A DNA stretch of 64,000 nt. Origin: Ligilactobacillus murinus DSM 20452 = NBRC 14221 (GTDB lineage: Bacteria; Bacillota; Bacilli; Lactobacillales; Lactobacillaceae). The position numbers and the translations under genes were made by a program. Positions within the stretch are counted from its first letter, which is position 1, and every line of letters starts with the position of its first letter. The notes beneath the pieces are model-generated. The model did no database searches. It saw only the letters and a program-made list of their open reading frames with translations, and had not been told where the DNA came from. Location of the stretch: positions 117,201 through 181,200 of the forward strand of contig NZ_BCVJ01000001.1 of assembly GCF_001591685.1 (NCBI RefSeq), given 5' to 3'. This document shows positions 50,026 through 57,887 of this stretch, one piece after another.

Positions 50026-50580
50026 ATGGAAAAACATCTAACTGGTTTTACCAACATCCAAAAACTCGATCCTGAGATCTTGGTCGATCTAAAATATGCT
50101 ACGACCGATAACTTTACCGGACAGATCATCTATGATTTCACTACAGCGATCGCCCGCACTGGAACAGCCCATAAGTTGGCTAAAGCTAGTGAACTTGTCA
50201 AGGCAAAAGGGTATCGCCTTAAAGTCTGGGATGCCTACCGTCCAGTTTCAGCCCAAAAGCGTCTCTTTGAAGTCTACCCTGACCCAAATTTCGTGGCAAA
50301 ACCTGATCCAAATTTCAGTCATCAAAAAGGTGTGACCTTTGATCTGACTTTAACCGATCTTAAAGGCAATGATATGCCGATGCAAACAGCATTTGATGAC
50401 TTTTCTGTATCAGCTTTTCGTAACGCTGACCGGACCGCTGAGCAAGAAAAATACTACACCATCCTAAACGATGCGATGACTCAAGCTGGATTCGTGGGTT
50501 ACGAAAATGAATGGTGGGATTATCGTGATAGTCAAATGGATGAATACGGTCCCCTGACTGCCGATCCAAATGACTATTAA
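50026..50580 (+). CDS. D-alanyl-D-alanine dipeptidase (VanX/DdpX family), zinc ligand altered
   Basis: Peptidase family M15D, which hydrolyses D-Ala-D-Ala in the cytoplasm. Visible landmarks are Arg72 in VWDAYRPVSAQ, the SxHxxGxxxD metal motif FSHQKGVTFD (H99, D106) and the Glu-containing end motif NEWWDYRD (162-168). In VanX this last motif is EWWH, whose His binds zinc; here it is Asp165. That may be a subfamily trait or reduce activity. 184 residues from the ATG at 50026 behind TGGAGG. With the ddl of this window it fits removal of D-Ala-D-Ala in a D-Lac-type wall. Confidence 0.88.
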   Translation: MEKHLTGFTNIQKLDPEILVDLKYATTDNFTGQIIYDFTTAIARTGTAHKLAKASELVKAKGYRLKVWDAYRPVSAQKRLFEVYPDPNFVAKPDPNFSHQKGVTFDLTLTDLKGNDMPMQTAFDDFSVSAFRNADRTAEQEKYYTILNDAMTQAGFVGYENEWWDYRDSQMDEYGPLTADPNDY

Positions 50581-50598
50581 ATGACCGGATGAATAACG

Positions 50599-50734
50599 AA
50601 GAAGACTGTGACATAAGTAGTTTTTCGTATTGTATATACTAATAAGAACCAGTATTTTCAAGATAAAGAAAGACATCTTCAAATTCCAACGTTTAGAATT
50701 TGAAGATGTCTTTTTACTGATGTCACAGCTTCTT
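50599..50734. repeat. Nested inverted repeats in a gene-free stretch
   Basis: Outer arms AAGAAGACTGTGACATAAG (50599-50617) and CTGATGTCACAGCTTCTT (50717-50734) flank a perfect inner hairpin AAAGACATCTTCAAATTC/GAATTTGAAGATGTCTTT with T-run (50669-50715), a likely terminator for the dipeptidase and possibly for the other strand. The remaining bases to 50893 show no gene I can support. On the minus strand a hydrophobic frame ending near the hairpin vaguely recalls small type I toxins but has no start. The layout resembles a MITE or small-RNA locus. Confidence 0.6.
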
Positions 50735-50893
50735 GTTTGTGTATAGCCATAAATAAGAAAATAGCAATCAGCTACTATTCTACAATTCCCCTAAAAAAAG
50801 AGGAGAGCGCCTTACATAGTAGTTATAACATAAATCAACCTAGCTTACTTTGAAAAAATCATCAAGCACACTACATACGCTACTTAGTTGATC

Positions 50894-51673
50894 CTATGGC
50901 TGTAATAGTTTAGCAAAAGCTTCTTGAGTCATGTCTGGAACTACCCGTTGTCTATGCAATTCATATTTCCCCTGTTCTGCATTAGCTAACCCTGGTTGAG
51001 TCGTCAAAGCTAGCTTATATCCACTTTCCTTAGCTACTTTTGGTGAAACTTCATTATAGCGGCCTACAGGATAGACCAACAAGTCTGGCTTTTGATGTAG
51101 ATTTTGCTTCAACCAAGTCCGTGAGGCTTGCATCTCTTCTCTTTGTCCTGCTTCATCAAGTCGATCCAATTCTTGGTGATTTTGAGTATGGCTAACAAAG
51201 CTGACCCACTTACTTTTCTTCATTTCTTTGATTTGTTTTAAAGTTAGCATCCCTTGGGTGTCGATTTTGCTTGTGATCAAACCGATCGTTGCGTGAATGT
51301 GATATTTCTTCAAAAGCGGATAGGCAGCGGTATAATTATTTTCATATCCGTCATCAAAAGTCACCATCACAAGTTTCTTGTGCTTTTTTGGTACTTTATT
51401 TTGCACCAAGATCTTATACGCTTCAGCTGGCGTGACTGTATAATAGCCCTGCTCATGTAAATATTTCAACTGTTGTTCTAGCTGCTCAGGTGGTACACAC
51501 AAACCATTTCCCGGCTTATTTTCCACACTATGATACATCAAGATCGGCAAATTGACTGGTGTATTGATCTTCTCCCATTTAGTGGTATATTTTGAGCTAG
51601 CAAATACGCTTTGTGTCAATAATACCCCCATTAACACGAGTGCTAGGCAAAATAAAATAAAACGTTTAAACAT
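50894..51673 (-). CDS. Secreted polysaccharide deacetylase (NodB domain)
   Basis: Exported or membrane-held hydrolase of the carbohydrate esterase 4 family. The N-terminal signal helix is FILFCLALVLMGVLLTQSVFA (about 5-25). The NodB domain follows with NLPILMYHSVENKPGNG, the catalytic Asp pair in VMVTFDDGYENNYTAAYPLL, and the metal His in WVSFVSHTQNHQELDRLD; motif 3-like DLLVYPVGRYNEVS comes later. It most resembles the IcaB/YxkH group acting on exopolysaccharide or wall GlcNAc. 259 residues; a single leftward gene. Confidence 0.9.
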   Translation of the reverse strand: MFKRFILFCLALVLMGVLLTQSVFASSKYTTKWEKINTPVNLPILMYHSVENKPGNGLCVPPEQLEQQLKYLHEQGYYTVTPAEAYKILVQNKVPKKHKKLVMVTFDDGYENNYTAAYPLLKKYHIHATIGLITSKIDTQGMLTLKQIKEMKKSKWVSFVSHTQNHQELDRLDEAGQREEMQASRTWLKQNLHQKPDLLVYPVGRYNEVSPKVAKESGYKLALTTQPGLANAEQGKYELHRQRVVPDMTQEAFAKLLQP

Positions 51674-51751
51674 TTTTCTCCCCCAGTATATTAAGTTATC
51701 TTAAACAAATATTATACTCCATTTGTACAAAAATAGCTTGTTTATTTTCAC

Positions 51752-51780
51752 TTGACACCAGCTTTGATAATTGCTACAAT
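51752..51780 (+). promoter_or_regulatory. Promoter of rpsD
   Basis: TTGACA (51752-51757), 17-base spacer, TACAAT (51775-51780). Near consensus, as expected for a ribosomal protein gene. Confidence 0.88.
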
Positions 51781-51789
51781 AGCGTTTGT

Positions 51790-51924
51790 GTAAAATAATG
51801 CAGCAGTGAGCGGTAAGCTCGTCAACATTTTATTGCCAATTTGGTTCGCCAAGTACCCCTTCGGCTGCAAGGGTGAAAGTCGCAAAATAAAATGCACGAA
51901 TACTAAACTCACACATTATTTTAC
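51790..51924 (+). promoter_or_regulatory. Folded leader of rpsD (candidate S4 autoregulatory RNA)
   Basis: GTAAAATAATG (51790-51800) pairs with CATTATTTTAC (51914-51924), and GTGAG pairs with CTCAC inside it. A second pairing CATTTTATTG / AATAAAATG and a CCCCTTCGGCTGCAAGGG hairpin lie within, so the whole leader closes on itself. The fold ends 20 bases before the rpsD ribosome site. In Bacillus S4 represses its own mRNA by binding its leader; that this does the same is inference. Confidence 0.75.
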
Positions 51925-51952
51925 TCCAAACAAAATATTGGAGGAATTTTTA

Positions 51953-52561
51953 ATGTCTCGTTATACAGGTCCTTCCTGGAAAGTTTCCCGTCGTTTAGGG
52001 ATCTCTCTTTCAGGTACAGGTAAAGAATTAGCTCGTCGTCCATACGCACCAGGCCAACATGGTCAAAACAACCGTCGTAAGTTATCTGAATACGGTTTGC
52101 AATTGCGTGAAAAGCAAAAGCTTCGTATGACATACGGTTTATCTGAACGCCAATTTGCTAACCTTTTCTTAAAGGCTGGTAAGATCCGCGAAGGTAAGCA
52201 CGGTGACAACTTCATGGTATTGTTGGAACGTCGTTTGGATAACGTTGTTTACCGTTTAGGTTTGGCTACAACTCGTCGCCAAGCTCGCCAATTGGTAAAC
52301 CACGGTCACATCACAGTTGATGGCAAGCGCGTGGATATCCCTTCATACGAAGTAAAGCCAGGCCAAGTTATCTCCTTGCGTGAACGTTCAAAAGACTTGA
52401 AAGTTGTTAAGGAAGCTTTGGAAGCAATCGTTGGTCGTGTGCCATTTGTTTCCTTTGACGAAAACACAATGGAAGGTTCATTAGTTCGTTTACCAGAACG
52501 TGACGAACTCGATGCAAACATCGACGAATCACTCGTTGTTGAATACTACAACAAACTTTAA
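51953..52561 (+). CDS. rpsD: Ribosomal protein S4
   Basis: Primary 16S rRNA-binding protein of the small subunit. The sequence [20 protein letters not shown] and then [17 protein letters not shown] is characteristic. The S4 domain (about 90-155) contains [20 protein letters not shown]. It is the C-minus version without the zinc-binding cysteines. 202 residues from ATG 51953, behind TTGGAGGAA. Codon use is strongly biased to major codons, as expected for high expression. Single gene ended by a good terminator. Confidence 0.98.
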   Translation: MSRYTGPSWKVSRRLGISLSGTGKELARRPYAPGQHGQNNRRKLSEYGLQLREKQKLRMTYGLSERQFANLFLKAGKIREGKHGDNFMVLLERRLDNVVYRLGLATTRRQARQLVNHGHITVDGKRVDIPSYEVKPGQVISLRERSKDLKVVKEALEAIVGRVPFVSFDENTMEGSLVRLPERDELDANIDESLVVEYYNKL

Positions 52562-52582
52562 TATCAATTTCGATATTATCTC

Positions 52583-52610
52583 AGAGCTCAGTTTTGGCTG
52601 GGCTCTTTTT
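52583..52610 (+). terminator. Terminator after rpsD
   Basis: AGAGCTCAG, TTTTGG loop, CTGGGCTCT followed by TTTTATTTTATTT. Confidence 0.9.
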
Positions 52611-52659
52611 ATTTTATTTAAAAGTTTGCTATACTTTACCATAGAAAGGTGGTTATAAG

Positions 52660-53124
52660 ATGAGTGGATCAGATGAACTGCAAAATCATATGAATAAAGG
52701 GATGTATGGTACACCCCAACTCAAGCCTGATGAAAAGCGTAAGTATCTCGGGACCTTCCGAGAACGGGTCGATCTAACTTTGACTTTCGAACAGCTCAAA
52801 GAGCCCGAATATCTTGCTGATCTTAAGCAGGAATTGACCCTTCATCCCGAACTACACGTTATCATCAACGGTCAAGTAGAAAATCCGCTCCTAAGCGAAT
52901 TGATGCAGATCGCCCAAGAAGCAAATGTTACCTTCACCTGTAACACTGATCAAACGTTGGAGCATGGGTCAAAAGATCTAGCGGTCGTTGTTTGTGATAA
53001 AAATACCGCTCTTCATGTTGAAGAAGTTGACGTCGCCAAGCGTTACCCTAAAACAACTAAACCAGAAGTAGCGCCAAAACACACAAAATCCCCGCTCGAA
53101 CGCTTGCATAAATTATTTGAGTAA
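52660..53124 (+). CDS. DUF1694 family protein (YueI-like)
   Basis: A 154-residue cytoplasmic protein of the YueI family: MSGSDELQNHMNKGMYGTPQ at the start, then a domain with KRKYLGTFRERVDLTLTFEQ and the conserved ELHVIINGQVENPLLSELM. Function is not known; no catalytic residues are apparent. AGAAAGGTGG is the ribosome site and TATACT (52629-52634 region) a possible -10. Single gene closed by a large hairpin. Confidence 0.88.
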   Translation: MSGSDELQNHMNKGMYGTPQLKPDEKRKYLGTFRERVDLTLTFEQLKEPEYLADLKQELTLHPELHVIINGQVENPLLSELMQIAQEANVTFTCNTDQTLEHGSKDLAVVVCDKNTALHVEEVDVAKRYPKTTKPEVAPKHTKSPLERLHKLFE

Positions 53125-53140
53125 ACTAAAACATCTAGTA

Positions 53141-53198
53141 AATAACGATGGACCCATCACGATGCAAAATTTTACATCGTAATGAGTCCATCGTTATT
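53141..53198. terminator. Large hairpin between convergent genes
   Basis: AATAACGATGGAC pairs with GTCCATCGTTATT, and inside it ACGATG pairs with CATCGT around an A/T loop. It has little T-run on either side. Position (between converging genes) and two-step stem design match the hairpin at 4864-4910. Confidence 0.7.
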
Positions 53199-53234
53199 TA
53201 TACAGTGCAGAGCGTACCGTCTCACACTTTTTTT

Positions 53235-55250
53235 CTAATTGAAACGTTCAATGATCTTTTGGGCGATCGGTCGTCTTTTTGGCTGTAATAAGACATATTC
53301 ATGCAACGCTAAGGCTGGGTAAGCATGCGCATTCAAGAAAGTCAACTGTGCTTGTTCCGTGTATGGTTGATAGATGTTTGGAATGATGACATCTAAAGCT
53401 CCGTCATGAAGTTGCAACGCTTGCGCTAAACGTTTGAGCTCAGTCAAATACGAACTATCGATCTCATCTAAGACCTCATAAGCCTGTGAACCAGTATTGA
53501 AAGTCGCATCATAACGCAAGAGGATCTGGATCCCCCGTGGAATGACACTTTCTAGTTTCAAGCCTTGTGCTTTTAAGGTCTCACGTTCGACCTCACCTAG
53601 TGTGATCGTTTCAAATTCAGCTCGTGCCCGCGTATTTTTACGGTTGATCAATTCCTTTAAAGTTGAACGTCCATCACCCACAACATTGGCTGGGATCCGC
53701 TCAACTAAACTTATTATCTCATCATTGACGACTAAGGCACGGTAGACCGAACCTTGAACGACTTGCTCGATCATGACTTGCCCAGTCTCTTTAGCCTGTT
53801 TTTCAAAGGCATGTGTCAATTCTGCTTGGGTCGGTGGTAATCTAAATAACTGCGTCTGTGCTTTAGAATCTCCGAGCGCATTTTTAACGATCACAGCTTT
53901 GCCCTTTAATGTTGGGTATAGTTGCTTTAGCTCTTGGCGGTTATTGACGATCCATGCTTGGGACGTATTGACTGCCTGGCCACTAAGATATTGTTTAGCC
54001 AATTGCTTTTGTTGCCAAAGTTCGGTCATGATTGCACTTTCTTTTGTCGTTTGGATCCCACGTTTAAGTAGCTTTCCATCCAATTCAACGATCCCTTGAC
54101 TTGGCATCACTTCTTGGTAACTAAGACCTGAAATGATCGCTTCATCCAAGATCGTTTGCGTATTTTTATCCCGACTTGGTACTTTTAATAATGCTGCTTC
54201 TTGATAATTTTGAGCTAAAAAAGCACCGTAGTCAGCCAACATTTCGTGTTTGCCCTGTGTTCTTAACAAACGTGTGCTTGGAGTCTCAGCCGGTGTTTCT
54301 AGTCGTTTCTTTAAAACATCAAAGGTCCCTTGCCACTTGGCATAACCAAATTTTTTAGCGAATCGATCCAATTGTTTCAAGAAAGTATGGGCTTGTACGA
54401 AGATCTGGCTCTTAGCAAACGGATTCTCCTGCGCCACTTCTTTTGCCAAAGCTTCAGCAGCTTGGAGATCACTTGGAGTAGTCGTACTTTCATTCAATAA
54501 GAAATAGCCTGCCATCACTTCAAGTAAGCGCAACTGGTGGGCTGTAACACCATTTTCGTGGAATGGATCAAAGTCTAAGAGATCAAATTCCAAATAGTGG
54601 ACACCCTTAGTCTGCATCTCACTTGGTTCTTGATAAGTCCCGCTGAGCTTGATCCCAGGATTTTTATCAGCGGCTAGCTTAGCTTGAGCAGCCACACTGC
54701 GCTTAGGTGACACTTGACCCTCACTTACTTTGGTTTCCCAAGCATAAGGGGTCGCACCAAATAAATAGATCAAGAATGCTTTTTTTTGGCTAAATTCTTC
54801 CAATAATTTGTGATAGACTTGGTTTCTAAAAGTCACATACGAGATCTTTGATTTACTGAATTTAGCTGCATAGAGTTCAGTAAATAACTGTTCGGGTAAG
54901 GCTAAGCGGATCTTACTGCCAACCCCTTTAGCTAAACTTGCATGTAATTTTTCAGAAAATGGCCACAAGACGACCTGGCTACCTAACCGTTTGCGTAAAG
55001 CTTGATTTTGTAATTCCATATCTGTCAAAGCACCATCTAACGAAAGATTGGCTTTTGTTTTTAATGTCAACGCTGTCTCTTGGACGGTGACATATTCATT
55101 TTTAGTTCCAACTAAGGAAAGCTCTTGTGTATTTAAATTTTTTTGTCTATCTAAGATCTGCCAGCATCGTATCACTTGGAATGTGAAAGCATGCAACGCT
55201 TCTGTCAGATCTGAATCAATAATTTGATCACCGATTTCATCAAATTTCAT
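53235..55250 (-). CDS. Degenerate GshF-like protein (glutamate-cysteine ligase plus ATP-grasp homologue)
   Basis: 671 residues aligned by eye with bifunctional GshF (about 750). Shared parts are LVLWPF (LWPLSMP in GshF), IYLFGATPYAWE (YLYGASP), HYLEFDLLDFDPFHENGV (YLEFRTFDLNPF) and, in the ATP-grasp half, MIEQVVQGSVYRALVVN and ERIPANVVGDGRSTLKELI. But the FGLERE and YSEPQLE motifs of the ligase are gone, about 45 residues are missing before HYLEF, KPKSTNFGLG is replaced by VKNALGDSKAQ, and the metal-binding ELNFNP by FLNAHAYP. Both activities are probably lost. Start 55250 follows AAAGGA. Real function unknown. Confidence 0.75.
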   Translation of the reverse strand: MKFDEIGDQIIDSDLTEALHAFTFQVIRCWQILDRQKNLNTQELSLVGTKNEYVTVQETALTLKTKANLSLDGALTDMELQNQALRKRLGSQVVLWPFSEKLHASLAKGVGSKIRLALPEQLFTELYAAKFSKSKISYVTFRNQVYHKLLEEFSQKKAFLIYLFGATPYAWETKVSEGQVSPKRSVAAQAKLAADKNPGIKLSGTYQEPSEMQTKGVHYLEFDLLDFDPFHENGVTAHQLRLLEVMAGYFLLNESTTTPSDLQAAEALAKEVAQENPFAKSQIFVQAHTFLKQLDRFAKKFGYAKWQGTFDVLKKRLETPAETPSTRLLRTQGKHEMLADYGAFLAQNYQEAALLKVPSRDKNTQTILDEAIISGLSYQEVMPSQGIVELDGKLLKRGIQTTKESAIMTELWQQKQLAKQYLSGQAVNTSQAWIVNNRQELKQLYPTLKGKAVIVKNALGDSKAQTQLFRLPPTQAELTHAFEKQAKETGQVMIEQVVQGSVYRALVVNDEIISLVERIPANVVGDGRSTLKELINRKNTRARAEFETITLGEVERETLKAQGLKLESVIPRGIQILLRYDATFNTGSQAYEVLDEIDSSYLTELKRLAQALQLHDGALDVIIPNIYQPYTEQAQLTFLNAHAYPALALHEYVLLQPKRRPIAQKIIERFN

Positions 55251-55322
55251 CTTGTTCATCCTTTACAGTTCTCATTTTTATTATTATAACAAATCCCTTG
55301 CCGTCCTGCGATCGCTATTTGC

Positions 55323-55350
55323 TTGCCAGCTGGTGTCGATTTGCTATAAT
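55323..55350 (+). promoter_or_regulatory. Promoter of rarA
   Basis: TTGCCA (55323-55328), 16-base spacer, TATAAT (55345-55350) with TGC extension. Confidence 0.8.
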
Positions 55351-55383
55351 ACTACTATTGAGCAAACGAAAGGATGAGTGTTT

Positions 55384-56652
55384 TTGAAACCATTAGCCTA
55401 TCGGATGCGTCCGAAAAAACTCGAAGATATCGTGGGCCAACAACATCTTGTCGCCCCCGGTAAGATCTTAGCACGGATGGTCACTGCTAAATTATTGTCT
55501 TCGATGATCTTATATGGACCACCAGGAACCGGCAAGACTAGTATTGCTAGTGCGATCGCTGGTTCAACTAAATACGCATTTCGCATGTTAAATGCCGCTA
55601 CAGACTCGAAAAAAGAACTCGAAATGGTCGCTGAAGAAGCTAAGATCAGCGGGACCGTGATCTTACTACTCGATGAGATCCACCGCTTAACTAAGCCAAA
55701 ACAAGATTTTCTCTTGCCTCATTTGGAAAAAGGAAGTATCATCTTGATCGGCGCCACGACCGAAAATCCTTACATCACGATCAATCCTGCTATTCGCAGT
55801 CGAACTCAGATCTTTGAAGTCAAACCCTTGACCGAAGAAGATATTGCCCAAGCGATCAACCGTGCGCTCACCGATAAAGAAAACGGGCTTGGCGAGCAAA
55901 ATATCGTTTTGACCGACGAAGCTCGCCTGCATTTGACTCGTGTTACTCATGGCGATCTACGTAGTGCGTTGAATGGACTTGAGTTGGCCGTAATGTCGAC
56001 CGCTCCTGATGATCTAGGCGTGATCACGATCGATCTACAAACGATCGAAGAATGCGTTCAACGTAAAGCTTTGGTGCAAGACAAAGATGGCGATGCCCAT
56101 TATGACGTGATCTCGGCTTTTCAAAAATCGATCCGTGGTTCAGATACAGATGCCGCTTTGCACTACATGGCACGCCTCCTTGAAGCCGGCGATCTACCTT
56201 CGATCATCCGACGCTTATTGACGATCGCTTATGAAGATATCGGGCTCGCTAATCCCAATGCCTGTTCCCATGCGGTCCAAGCGATCACAGCTGCGGAAAA
56301 GATCGGGCTACCTGAAGCAAGGATCCCCCTAGCCCAAGCCGTGATCGAACTTTGTCTTTCACCGAAATCAAACTCGGCGATCATGGCGATCGATGCCGCA
56401 TTAGCCGATGTTAGAGCAGGAAACTACGGAGATGTGCCCGATCATTTACGGGATACCCATTACCAAGGCGCTAAAAAATTAGGTCGCGGAATTGGGTATA
56501 AATATCCTCACGATTATCCACATGGTTGGGTAAAGCAACAATATCTCCCAGATAAGCTTAAAAATAAACATTATTATGCACCTAAAGACAACAGTCGTTA
56601 TGAAAAAGTCTTGCAAGAACAGTATGAACGTTTGAACAAATTTAAAAGCTAA
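55384..56652 (+). CDS. rarA: Replication-associated recombination protein A (RarA/MgsA)
   Basis: AAA+ ATPase that acts at stalled replication forks with SSB. MKPLAYRMRPKKLEDIVGQ is the family start; Walker A is GPPGTGKT (45-52), Walker B LLLDEIHRL, sensor 1 IGATTENPY, and the tetramerisation C-terminal part contains GSDTDAALHYMARLLEAGD. I use TTG 55384 because the family begins at this Met and AGGA is eight bases upstream; GTG 55378 is the alternative. 422 residues. A 6S RNA gene follows, a linkage also seen in Bacillus. Confidence 0.96.
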   Translation: MKPLAYRMRPKKLEDIVGQQHLVAPGKILARMVTAKLLSSMILYGPPGTGKTSIASAIAGSTKYAFRMLNAATDSKKELEMVAEEAKISGTVILLLDEIHRLTKPKQDFLLPHLEKGSIILIGATTENPYITINPAIRSRTQIFEVKPLTEEDIAQAINRALTDKENGLGEQNIVLTDEARLHLTRVTHGDLRSALNGLELAVMSTAPDDLGVITIDLQTIEECVQRKALVQDKDGDAHYDVISAFQKSIRGSDTDAALHYMARLLEAGDLPSIIRRLLTIAYEDIGLANPNACSHAVQAITAAEKIGLPEARIPLAQAVIELCLSPKSNSAIMAIDAALADVRAGNYGDVPDHLRDTHYQGAKKLGRGIGYKYPHDYPHGWVKQQYLPDKLKNKHYYAPKDNSRYEKVLQEQYERLNKFKS

Positions 56653-56716
56653 ATTTTTTGATAACGCTTCATTTGGTTTCTTTGCATTCCTAAAAAAAAT
56701 GTGCTACTATGATAAT

Positions 56717-56955
56717 GAACTTCTGAGATGTACGCGTTATCCTATAAATGTAAGGTTGACCGAACAACTTTAATTTTTGTTATTCGCAATGTCTAATAGC
56801 TGACAGACCTTTACTGGGAGTCAAAAGTTAGACTAGGGATACATTTTCCTGCTTACACGCGGGTTCAACTACAAGGATGATTAACGGCATTATCGGATAT
56901 TCTAAAGTTAAAAGCTTTGGCTAGCGGTCGGGATCTTATCTTGACCGCTAGCTTT
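56717..56955 (+). ncRNA. ssrS: 6S RNA
   Basis: The 328-base gap after rarA holds a promoter TTGCAT-17-TACTAT (56682-56710, extended by TGC) and a self-complementary transcript. Distal arms CGTTATCCT, TGTA and GTTGA (5') pair in order with TCAAC, TACA and AGGATGATTAACG (3'), around a large open central bubble and an apical hairpin GTCTAA/TTAGAC. It ends in a hairpin GGCTAGCGGTC/GACCGCTAGC with TTTATTTA (56919-56955). This rod-with-bubble form and location next to rarA are typical of 6S RNA, which mimics an open promoter and binds RNA polymerase. The mature 3' end may lie near 56895. Confidence 0.8.
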
Positions 56956-56980
56956 ATTTAGAGAAAGGAATTTTTGTCAC

Positions 56981-57280
56981 GTGAAAGAAATGCTAACTTT
57001 AGGTCTAACGATCATTTTAGGCTTGATCTTACTTTATATGGGCTTTTATCTCTTCACCCACCGCACTAAAACGCTCTTTGGTGTCTTTTCTCCAAAAGAT
57101 GATCCTGCCCTAAAAAAAGCCATGACATTATGGGCATATATCTTAACGATCTTAGGTGGTTTAACGATCATTGCTGCTTTCTTTGGCATCCTTATTTTTC
57201 AGATCACAATGCTCATTTTAGATGCGATCTTAGTCTTTATCATGTCGATCTTAATGCCAACGTACTTACGCATGCCGTAG
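56981..57280 (+). CDS. Small membrane protein of unknown function
   Basis: 99 residues with three hydrophobic helices (LGLTIILGLILLYMGFYLF, LWAYILTILGGLTIIAAFFGI and ITMLILDAILVFIMSILM) and a short basic loop TKTLFGVFSPKDDPALKK. I do not recognise a family. The GTG at 56981 follows AAAGGA by about 13 bases, slightly far; ATG at 56990 is the alternative. It lies after the 6S terminator and before a universal stress gene, with no clear promoter of its own, so it may be expressed by read-through from 6S. Confidence 0.7.
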   Translation: MKEMLTLGLTIILGLILLYMGFYLFTHRTKTLFGVFSPKDDPALKKAMTLWAYILTILGGLTIIAAFFGILIFQITMLILDAILVFIMSILMPTYLRMP

Positions 57281-57349
57281 TTGTTCTTGCTTTCATTTTT
57301 CAAACAAATAAAGTAAAATAAAATTGATAAAGAAGAAAGGGTGATCCTG

Positions 57350-57838
57350 ATGTTACAAAGATATAAAAACATTCTTGTGCCGGTCGATGGCTCGCATGAA
57401 TCCGAATTAGCGTTCAAGAAAGCTGTTGCAGTCGCTAAGCGTAACGGTGATGATACTAATTTATATTTGGTCCATGTAGTTGATACCCGTGCATTCCAAA
57501 ACATCTCCAGTTTCGATACGGCAATGGTCGAACAAGTGACTGAAACTGCGAAGAAGACAATGGACGGTTACGCAAATCAAGCTAAAGAACAAGGTCTTAA
57601 GAACATTTCTTATTCAGTAGAGTATGGTGCTCCAAAGGCAGTTATTGCTAAGGATCTTCCTGAAGAAAAAAATATCGATCTCATCATGATCGGGGCAACT
57701 GGTTTGAATGCCGTTGAACGTCTCTTGATCGGTTCGGTAACTGAATACGTGACCCGCACAGCTGATTGTGATGTTTTAGTAGTCAGAACAGACTTAGAAA
57801 ACAAACCTGCTCTTAACAAAAAAGGCAAAAAAAAATAA
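57350..57838 (+). CDS. Universal stress protein (UspA family)
   Basis: 162 residues of the Usp fold, usually a cytoplasmic dimer that binds ATP. It opens with YKNILVPVDGSHESELAF and has the ATP-binding GATGLNAVERLLIGSVTEYV motif (G-2x-G-9x-G-S), so it is the ATP-binding subclass. I start at ATG 57350 behind AGAAAGGGTG; three codons more are open upstream. The last residues (NKKGKKK) are basic and species-specific. The role, probably growth-arrest or acid stress, is not shown by sequence. Confidence 0.93.
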   Translation: MLQRYKNILVPVDGSHESELAFKKAVAVAKRNGDDTNLYLVHVVDTRAFQNISSFDTAMVEQVTETAKKTMDGYANQAKEQGLKNISYSVEYGAPKAVIAKDLPEEKNIDLIMIGATGLNAVERLLIGSVTEYVTRTADCDVLVVRTDLENKPALNKKGKKK

Positions 57839-57843
57839 TAATT

Positions 57844-57885
57844 AAGCTTCGTTATCCCAAAAATATGGGACAACGAAGCTTTTTT
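57844..57885. terminator. Terminator between usp and tag
   Basis: AAGCTTCGTT-TCCC, an A/T loop, GGGA-AACGAAGCTT then TTTTTTC. Strong for the rightward gene. It has only a short T-run for the leftward gene tag, which converges here. Confidence 0.9.
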
Positions 57886-57887
57886 CT

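Noticed and set aside
50735..50893. A type I toxin gene in the gap
   Set aside because: The hydrophobic frame on the minus strand has stop codons just upstream and no start or ribosome site. At best it is a remnant.
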